Positions 56,352 to 62,444 of a stretch of 62,444 nucleotides of DNA are shown piece by piece. This stretch comes from an uncultured Eggerthellaceae bacterium (GTDB taxonomy: Bacteria; Actinomycetota; Coriobacteriia; Coriobacteriales; Eggerthellaceae): positions 1-62,444 of the forward strand of contig CALUHI010000013.1 in NCBI GenBank assembly GCA_944320405.1, given 5' to 3'. Numbering within the stretch: the first letter of the stretch is position 1; every line of letters starts with the position of its first letter. The position numbers were made by a program, and so were the translations under genes. Under the pieces are notes generated by a model. It was not told the DNA's origin. It saw only the letters and a list, made by a program, of their open reading frames with translations, and did not search any database.

Positions 56352-57914
56352 CTACACGTCCAGATCCATGTAGGAATCGAACTCGTCGGTGACCTCCTTG
56401 GGCGGCTCCTTCGTAAGCAGCGACACCACAACGATCACCAGCAGCGCGATGACGAAGCCCGGCAGCAGCTCGTACACGCCGAACCAGCCGCCGAGCGGCT
56501 TCACGAACATGTTCCACACCACCACGGTGACAGCGCCGGTGACCATGCCGGCGACAGCACCGGGCAACGTGGTGCGGCGCCAGTACAGCGACAGCAGCAT
56601 CAGCGGGCCAAACGACGCGCCGAAGCCCGCCCACGCGTACGACACGATGTTGAAGATGGACGAATTCTGGTCCAGCGAGATGAACACGCCGAAGAACAGC
56701 ACCGCCACCAGCGTCAGACGCGCCACGATCATGACCTGCTGGTCGGTAGCGTCACGCTTGATGAGGCCCTTGAAGATGTTAGTGGCCACCGCCGAACCCG
56801 AAATAAGCAGGTAGGACGATGACGAGCTCATCGCCGCGGCGAAGATGCCCGACACCACCAGACCGCACATGAACGACGGCAGCAGCATGCGCGAGAGAAT
56901 GATGAAGATGTTCTCGGCATCTGACTGCGTAAGGAACGCATCCGGCACCACCGCGCGGCCGATAAGGCCAATGCACACAGCAGAGGACAGCGAGATGACC
57001 AGCCAGATCATTGCGATGATGCGCGACTTCTTGATCTCGTCGGAATGACGCACCGACATAAAGCGCACCAGCACCTGCGGCATGCCGAAATACCCCAGGC
57101 CCCACGCCAGGCCGCTCACGATGGTGACGATGCCGTACGAGGTCGGGTCGTCGAACAGCGGCATGCCGTCCTGGACAACCTGCTTGCCCGACTCGTCAAG
57201 CACCGGCGTCGCCATCTCGGTGCCCGAGAGGAATCCGGGGATGTTCTGAAGGAACGTCACCGTATTCTCCACGCCGCCCGCTGCAGTCACCGACCCGATG
57301 AACACCGTGGTCAGCGCGAAGAACATCAACGTGCCCTGGATGAGGTCGGTCGTGCACACAGAAAGATACCCACCAAGGAAGGTGTACAAAAACACGATGA
57401 TGGCGCCCACGACCATCATGGTGGCGTAGTCCCACCCGAACAGCGTGGCGAACAGCTTGCCGCAGGTGACGAAGCAGCTGCCCGTGTAGATGCTGAAGAA
57501 CAGCAGGATGATGAGCGCCGCGATGGTCATCAGGATGTGTTTGGAATCACGGAAGCGGTTCGAGAAGAAGTCGGGCACCGTGATGGCGTTGCCTGCCTTC
57601 TCCGAATACTTGCGCAGGCGCTTCGCCACGAACTTCCAGTTGAGGTACGTGCCGATGATCAGGCCGATGGCAGTCCACATGGCGTCGGACGCGCCTGTGA
57701 AATACGCGATGCCCGGCAGGCCCATCAGAAGCCAACCCGACATGTCGGACGCCTCGGCGGAGAGCGCGGTGAGCCACGGACCCAAGCCACGGCCGCCCAG
57801 GAAGTACTCCTCGCTCGACGAGTTCGAGCGCTTTGCATACACGAAGCCGACGACAACCACCACCACGAAGTACAGCAGCATCGCCAGCATGACCAATACG
57901 TCGTTGCCGATCAT
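56352..57914 (-). CDS. Sodium:solute symporter, PutP-like
   Basis: 520 residues with about 12-13 transmembrane helices. EYFLGGRGLGPWLTALSAEASDMSGW and the LGYFGMPQVLVRFMSVR segment identify the SSS family, closest in pattern to sodium/proline symporters. It lies just after dmsABC, oriented the same way, but terminators lie on both sides, so it is probably its own transcript. Substrate inferred only. Confidence 0.88.
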   Translation of the reverse strand: MIGNDVLVMLAMLLYFVVVVVVGFVYAKRSNSSSEEYFLGGRGLGPWLTALSAEASDMSGWLLMGLPGIAYFTGASDAMWTAIGLIIGTYLNWKFVAKRLRKYSEKAGNAITVPDFFSNRFRDSKHILMTIAALIILLFFSIYTGSCFVTCGKLFATLFGWDYATMMVVGAIIVFLYTFLGGYLSVCTTDLIQGTLMFFALTTVFIGSVTAAGGVENTVTFLQNIPGFLSGTEMATPVLDESGKQVVQDGMPLFDDPTSYGIVTIVSGLAWGLGYFGMPQVLVRFMSVRHSDEIKKSRIIAMIWLVISLSSAVCIGLIGRAVVPDAFLTQSDAENIFIILSRMLLPSFMCGLVVSGIFAAAMSSSSSYLLISGSAVATNIFKGLIKRDATDQQVMIVARLTLVAVLFFGVFISLDQNSSIFNIVSYAWAGFGASFGPLMLLSLYWRRTTLPGAVAGMVTGAVTVVVWNMFVKPLGGWFGVYELLPGFVIALLVIVVVSLLTKEPPKEVTDEFDSYMDLDV

Positions 57915-58002
57915 GATTCCCTATTCCCTTTTCCCGAATAAAAAAGCCCCCAAGCTTTTTGACAAACGTGCATTATACTCCGCGACCCCAGGAATGGGCT
58001 TG

Positions 58003-58041
58003 AATAAAAGAAGCGCGCCCGCTTTTGGCGGACGCGCTTCC
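58003..58041 (-). terminator. Terminator of the dmsABC operon
   Basis: On the minus strand GAAGCGCG/CGCGCTTC enclosing TCCGCC-AAAA-GCGGG, then TTTTATT, immediately after dmsC. The remaining 57915-58002 bases hold an AT-rich stretch that probably contains the symporter promoter. Confidence 0.88.
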
Positions 58042-58065
58042 TAAAACGTCAGTCTATCGGGCTCG

Positions 58066-58929
58066 TTAACAGGCGAGACCAACCGAGAGCTGGGTGGCGT
58101 AGAACGCCAGGCGCAGGCAGAAGATGCCCACCAGCGCCAGCACAACGGCCAGACCGGCAACGGGCACAGAGCCCTTGCCCAGGCAGACGACGAACACCGC
58201 ACCGGCTGCGCCAAGCACGCAGATGATGCCGATGATCAGGACAGGCAGGGCCTCGGCAACCAGGTCGGCGCCAGAGATGACCGCATTGGACATCGCCGAT
58301 ACGCCGCCGATCTGCGACGCGGCAGCAAGCACGCCCAGCGCAGCACCCAGGCCACCCACGATCAGAATCAGGTTTTTGCCCTGACGACCAAGGGAATCGC
58401 CCATCGCGCCGGCAAGCGCCAGCACCAGCGCACCGAACGCAGCGCCGCCCACCAGGGCAAAGCCCAGAATCTCAAGCGGCAGCAGCGGAGATGCCCACGA
58501 CAGGATGGTGTCCATCATGTAGGCCATGCCGGTGAAGCAGGCGAACACGACGGCAAGCACCGCCACGGCAGCGGCAAAGCCCTTGCGGGCACCGCCCTGC
58601 AGCTTGCCCGTGAGCGCGACGACCACGTACACCAGCGCCACGACCACGAAGATGCTGCCGGCAACGATCTCGTTGGACAGCGGCGAGGATCCCACACCGG
58701 CGAACACGTTGATGGCGTTCATCGGGGACGCCAGGTGAGCGAACGAGCAAGCGAAGCCCACCAGCACCACGACAAACGGAATGAGCGTCATGCGGTCGAT
58801 CTTCTTCATCTGCTCATCGGTAAACGATCCAGCGAAGAAGGCGCACGCCAGCGCGATGAAGGCGCCAGCACCCGCAGGAGCCAGAGTAGTGAACAGAGCC
58901 AAAGGCAGCTCGGCGAAGGCGGCCTCCAT
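58066..58929 (-). CDS. dmsC: DMSO-reductase-type membrane anchor DmsC
   Basis: 287 residues, eight predicted transmembrane helices, in the DmsC/NrfD-like family (LALFTTLAPAGAGAFIAL, then FAHLASPMNAINVFAGVGSSPLSNE). Transfers electrons from menaquinol to the DmsB iron-sulphur protein. One-base gap to dmsB. Confidence 0.9.
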   Translation of the reverse strand: MEAAFAELPLALFTTLAPAGAGAFIALACAFFAGSFTDEQMKKIDRMTLIPFVVVLVGFACSFAHLASPMNAINVFAGVGSSPLSNEIVAGSIFVVVALVYVVVALTGKLQGGARKGFAAAVAVLAVVFACFTGMAYMMDTILSWASPLLPLEILGFALVGGAAFGALVLALAGAMGDSLGRQGKNLILIVGGLGAALGVLAAASQIGGVSAMSNAVISGADLVAEALPVLIIGIICVLGAAGAVFVVCLGKGSVPVAGLAVVLALVGIFCLRLAFYATQLSVGLAC

Positions 58930-58930
58930 G

Positions 58931-59551
58931 CTACATCACCTCCACGGGGTTCGCGACGATGCCCGTGGCGTCGGTTGCCGGCTGGGCATCGGGGGTTGCT
59001 TTGATGATCAGGTTGGGGCCGGTGTAGTGCGCAGGCGGCAACGGCGCGATGTCCGCGACCTCGCCCATGCCGGAGATGTCCTCCAAAGGACCGAACTCCA
59101 GCGCGCGCAGCGGGCAGGCATCCACGCAGATGGGGTTCTTGCCCTCTGCCACACGCTCAGCGCAGCCGTCACACTTCACGGAATGGCCCGCCGTGCGATC
59201 GACCGTGGGAACGTTGTAGGGGCATGCCATCGCGCAGTAGCCGCAGCCGATGCACTTGCCCTCGTCAACGCTCACCAAGCCGGTCTCGGCGTCTTTGTGC
59301 ATGGCGCCCGTGGGGCACACCTGCACGCAGGCGGGGTCGTTGCAGTGCTGGCAGCCCAGTGACATGTGGTACACGAACGCCTGGCTGGAGAACTGCCCGT
59401 CGTCGTCCATGCTGCAGGTGCCGCCCTCGTAGTCGTACACCTTGCGGAAGTGGATTCCCTCGGAGGAATCCTTGTAGTCCTTGCACGCCATCTCGCAGGT
59501 CCGGCAGCCGGTGCAGCGAGTGGAGTCGAAATAGAATGCGTATTGCGTCAT
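58931..59551 (-). CDS. dmsB: Four-cluster ferredoxin subunit DmsB
   Basis: 206 residues. Four Cys clusters are visible: CTGCRTCEMACKD; CQHCNDPACVQVCP; CIGCGYCAMACPY with CDGC; and CVDACP, binding four 4Fe-4S centres as in DmsB. Relays electrons from DmsC to DmsA. Lies 16 bases after dmsA; GGGGAGGACATC precedes the ATG. Confidence 0.93.
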   Translation of the reverse strand: MTQYAFYFDSTRCTGCRTCEMACKDYKDSSEGIHFRKVYDYEGGTCSMDDDGQFSSQAFVYHMSLGCQHCNDPACVQVCPTGAMHKDAETGLVSVDEGKCIGCGYCAMACPYNVPTVDRTAGHSVKCDGCAERVAEGKNPICVDACPLRALEFGPLEDISGMGEVADIAPLPPAHYTGPNLIIKATPDAQPATDATGIVANPVEVM

Positions 59552-59567
59552 GATGTCCTCCCCTCGT

Positions 59568-62054
59568 TTACGCCTTGGCGACCTGGACGATCATCGAATG
59601 AGCGTTGCCGTTGCCCTTCGAAAGCGGCGTCGGCTTGTACGTGGACAGCGTGTTCACGCAGCCACCCTCGTCGATACGGTTACCGTTCATGTCGGCGTTG
59701 TGCCATGCACCCTGCGGGATGCCCACCACGCCGGGAACGATGCGAGGCGTAACCTTCGCGTCGATGCGAATCTCGCCAGCAGGGCTTTTCACCGAGCAGC
59801 GGTCGCCGTTCTTGATGCCGCGCTCTTCAGCGTCCACAGGGTTGATCCACACTTCCTGGCGCGCCACTTCCTCGAGCTCTTCGATGAAGCCGAAAGACGA
59901 ATGGGTGCGGCTCTTGTGATGGAAGCCGGCGGCGTACAGCGGATACTCCTCGGTGATGCTCCCATAACCCTGGAAGCCAGCCTCGAACATCGGGATGGGG
60001 TTGATGTGCTCGTCCTCTTCCAGATCGTACGTCTCGGCGATCTCGGCCAAGGTCTCGGAGTAGATCTCGATCTTGCCAGACGGCGTCGCCAGCGGATGCC
60101 CCTCGGGGTCGTTGCGGAAATCTTCCAGGCCGATCTTGCAGGGAAGCTCCTGCTTGTACACGCCCTGCTCCTGAATCTCTTCCCAGCTGGGCATCTGGGG
60201 GTTCTCCTCGGCGCCCTGCTTGTACAGGAACTCGATCCACTCTTCCTGCGTGCGGCCCTCGGTGAACTCTTCGCGCTTGCCGAACTTCTCGGCGATGTCG
60301 GCGCACACGTCGTAGCTGCTGCGGCACTCACCCGGAGCGCTCTGGGCCGGACCGCCAACGGTCACGCCGGTGTACCACTCGGTGTAACCCTGCGTGTACA
60401 TGTTCAGCTGCTCGCCGCGCATGGCGTCGGGAAGCAGGATGTCGGCGTACTTGGCCGAGTCGGTCATGACGGTGTCCCACACCAGGATGAACTCGCACTT
60501 GCTCTCATCCTGCAGGATGTCGTGGGTCAGGTTGATGTCGCCGTGCTGGTTGGTGATGCAGTTGCCGGCGTACTCCCACAAAAACTTGATGCCGCAAGGC
60601 AGCTTGTCCACACCCTTGATGCCGGCGTTGGTTGCTGTCATCTCCTCGCCGTGGTCGACGGCGTTGAGCCACTGGTACACAGGAATGGAAGCCGTCACAT
60701 GGCTCTTGTCGGCCAAGGAGGACAAGCCGCTGACCAGCGACACGTAAGGCTCGGCTTCGCGCTGGCCGGTGTTGGTGCCGGGCAGGCCGAACTTGCCGAT
60801 GAGGATGGGCAGCATGCAGATGGCGCGGGTGGCGTCCTCGCCGTTGGTGTGGCGCTGCGGGCCCCAGCCCTGCACGATGAAGGGCGCCTGGGCGGCAGCG
60901 ATCTCGGCCGCGAGCTCACGGATGGTGTCGGCGGAAATGCCGGTGATGGGGGCAGCCCATTCGGGGGTCTTCTCCACCATGTCGTAGCCGGTGCCCATGA
61001 TGTAGTCCTTGTAGGACTTGTTCTGGCCCTTGGCGGATGCGGGCATGGTTTCCTCGTCGTAGCCCACGCAGTAGGTGTGCAGGAAGTCCAGGTCCACCTT
61101 TTCGCCGACGATCCACTCATGCGCGATGGCGTTCACCAGCGCGGCGTCGGTGCCGGGGCGGATGGGCAGCCATTCCTCAGAGTGGCCGGCAGACGTCTCG
61201 TTCAGGCGGTAGTCGATGTTGATGATGCGGCCACCGCGGCTCTGAACTGCTTCACGCACGCGGGCGAAATCCCACACGATGTTGGCGCCGCCCATGCGCG
61301 TTTCGGCCGGGCTGTTGCCGAACATGACCACCAGATCGCTTGCGCGCTCGGCCTCGGTCATGGAGCTGGCGTTGGTGGCATCGTAGGGGCTGAACGCTGT
61401 GGCGGGAACGCCCAGCGTCTTGTGGTTGCCGTCCTCGTCCAGATTGTCAGAGCTGCCGTACATGTACGCCATAACGCACTGAAGCATGTGCGTGGAGTAG
61501 TCGTACAGCGGGTTCAGCTTGCCGCCCAGAAGGTTCAGCAGGCGGTCGGACGGGTTGCCGGTGGTGGAGTACATGCCGGAACCGTAGGTGCGATAGATTG
61601 CCTCGTTGCCGTAGGTGTCGATGGTGTACTTCAGCTGATCGGCAATGATCTGGATGGCCTCGTCCCAGCTGATGGGCTCGAACTTGCCCTCGCCGCGCTT
61701 GCCCACGCGCTTCATGGGCTGCGTCAGGCGATCCGGATGGTTCAGCCAGCGGCGCATCGAGCGGCCGCGCAGGCAGGCGCGCGCCTGGAAGTCCGCCTCG
61801 CCGGTGTTGTCGGTCTCCATGTAGACGACCTTGCCGTCACGCACATGCCACTGGAACACGCAGCAGCCACCGCAGTTGACGTTGCACTGGCTCCAAACGA
61901 TCTGATCCGCCTCTTCGGCATGGGCGGTTTCCACGCCCTGGCCGAACAGGGAATCGGCCGCGACCGCCGTGCCGCCGGCAGCCGCCAGTGCACCCAACGC
62001 ACCAGTCGTCTTCACGAACGTGCGTCGGCTGAGGCTGGGCATCGTGTCAGTCAT
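59568..62054 (-). CDS. dmsA: DMSO-reductase-family catalytic subunit DmsA
   Basis: 828 residues. Twin-arginine signal SRRTFVK (residues 9-15) and a hydrophobic h-region, then a [4Fe-4S] motif CNVNCGGCCVFQ with a distant Cys in ARACLRG, and the molybdopterin domains (YDYSTHML, GWGPQRHTNGED) with a C-terminal dinucleotide-binding domain. A periplasmic/extracellular-face reductase for S- or N-oxides or another acceptor; the substrate cannot be told from sequence. ATG 62054 follows GGGGAGAGCAT. Confidence 0.93.
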   Translation of the reverse strand: MTDTMPSLSRRTFVKTTGALGALAAAGGTAVAADSLFGQGVETAHAEEADQIVWSQCNVNCGGCCVFQWHVRDGKVVYMETDNTGEADFQARACLRGRSMRRWLNHPDRLTQPMKRVGKRGEGKFEPISWDEAIQIIADQLKYTIDTYGNEAIYRTYGSGMYSTTGNPSDRLLNLLGGKLNPLYDYSTHMLQCVMAYMYGSSDNLDEDGNHKTLGVPATAFSPYDATNASSMTEAERASDLVVMFGNSPAETRMGGANIVWDFARVREAVQSRGGRIINIDYRLNETSAGHSEEWLPIRPGTDAALVNAIAHEWIVGEKVDLDFLHTYCVGYDEETMPASAKGQNKSYKDYIMGTGYDMVEKTPEWAAPITGISADTIRELAAEIAAAQAPFIVQGWGPQRHTNGEDATRAICMLPILIGKFGLPGTNTGQREAEPYVSLVSGLSSLADKSHVTASIPVYQWLNAVDHGEEMTATNAGIKGVDKLPCGIKFLWEYAGNCITNQHGDINLTHDILQDESKCEFILVWDTVMTDSAKYADILLPDAMRGEQLNMYTQGYTEWYTGVTVGGPAQSAPGECRSSYDVCADIAEKFGKREEFTEGRTQEEWIEFLYKQGAEENPQMPSWEEIQEQGVYKQELPCKIGLEDFRNDPEGHPLATPSGKIEIYSETLAEIAETYDLEEDEHINPIPMFEAGFQGYGSITEEYPLYAAGFHHKSRTHSSFGFIEELEEVARQEVWINPVDAEERGIKNGDRCSVKSPAGEIRIDAKVTPRIVPGVVGIPQGAWHNADMNGNRIDEGGCVNTLSTYKPTPLSKGNGNAHSMIVQVAKA

Positions 62055-62444
62055 ATGCTCTCCCCTTTCCTTGTTGCCTTCTCGTCTTTTCCCGTATCCC
62101 CGCGTGCCGTCCGAGTTGGCGAAGCAGCGGCGCACCCCCATGCGCCTCTTTCGCTGCAAAACACCCCGCACACGCGCGGAAAGCTTGGAGGCAGTGTAGC
62201 CTCCTTCGGGTGATGCCGTGTCACATAAAACGGGGGAACTTTGCGTTTTCCCAGGTGAGGAAGATACCAACCCTCCCCCTTTTCCGCAGCGGCAAATCGC
62301 GGCTGACCTTTTCCCACCCGCACGCTTTCCGAAGGTTTGAGGCGCGGACAGATGCCGACGCCGGCACAGCGGATACCGATCGCGTATACTGATCGGGCAT
62401 ATGGGAAACAGCGCACAGGGCATATCTCGGCGTCTGGCAGACGC
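62055..62444. promoter_or_regulatory. Upstream region of dmsABC
   Basis: About 390 bases with no supported gene. It contains a perfect GGAGGC-N6-GCCTCC inverted repeat at 62187-62204 and, on the minus strand, TGTGACACGGCATCAC at about 62209-62224, which partly resembles a CRP/FNR-type site. Promoter and anaerobic or acceptor-dependent control probably lie here. Confidence 0.4.

Noticed and set aside
59550-62213. 887-residue plus-strand open frame opposite dmsA
   Set aside because: Antisense to dmsA with its Tat signal and Fe-S motif. The frame arises from GC-rich third codon positions and shows no domain.

Overview
The window is almost entirely one integrated temperate phage (about 1-45800) followed by a stretch of its host chromosome (about 45801-62444). 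The host looks like a member of the Eggerthellaceae (Coriobacteriia, Actinomycetota). The DNA is GC-rich, there is a full DmsABC-type molybdopterin reductase operon with a TorD/DmsD chaperone and a second DmsC-like anchor, a Tad pilus locus, and a cysteine-desulfidase-family protein. No rRNA or genus-level marker is present, so the assignment is an inference.

Prophage. Late genes run leftward from the terminase. Packaging and head genes come first (22732-23139 to 15230), then tail genes, with a programmed -1 frameshift in the tail chaperone pair before a 751-residue tape measure protein. A fibronectin-III tail protein and a baseplate protein follow, then a complete diversity-generating retroelement (DGR), holin, a C39-like peptidase and a CHAP endolysin. 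The capsid (lambda gpE fold), DUF4355 scaffold, SPP1-like portal and long tape measure indicate a siphovirus. Between late and early genes lie a ParB/PAPS-reductase pair, tandem small HTH genes and a rightward accessory cassette (26204-28545). The early operon runs leftward from the lysogeny switch. It encodes recombination proteins (SAP/DUF1351, ERF-like, SSB), replication proteins, RusA, an HNH protein, an ArpU-like regulator, a C5 methyltransferase, and many small CxxC proteins joined by ATGA overlaps. The switch region (42200-42640) has a CI-type S24 repressor, a Cro-like gene, two near-identical operators and a phage tRNA-Arg(CCU). A SHOCT-domain protein and a large serine integrase close the right end.

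The most notable system is the DGR at 2737-5833. Its order is target gene with VR, Avd-like gene, TR, then reverse transcriptase. TR and VR differ at 12 positions in 129 bp, and 11 of these fall on TR adenines of the coding strand, mostly in AAY codons. The mutable protein is a DUF6273/C-type-lectin-like tail protein, probably the receptor-binding or mucus/surface-binding tip.

Integration. Inverted arms at positions 1-22 and 45779-45800 look like serine-integrase attP half-sites, so the window starts almost exactly at the left prophage end. The right junction cuts the type IVb (Flp) pilin gene of the host Tad locus inside its conserved hydrophobic segment. Insertion therefore probably abolishes the pilin until excision.

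Host part. Leftward Tad genes (SAF/CpaB-like, TadZ-like ATPase, TadA, TadB, TadC, truncated pilin) are followed by tRNA-Val(UAC), a rightward ArsB/CitM-type permease, a UPF0597/CyuA-like enzyme, an orphan DmsC, TorD, a sodium:solute symporter and dmsABC. Several copies of a palindromic GTGACAGGGGACGGTCC-type repeat lie between these genes.
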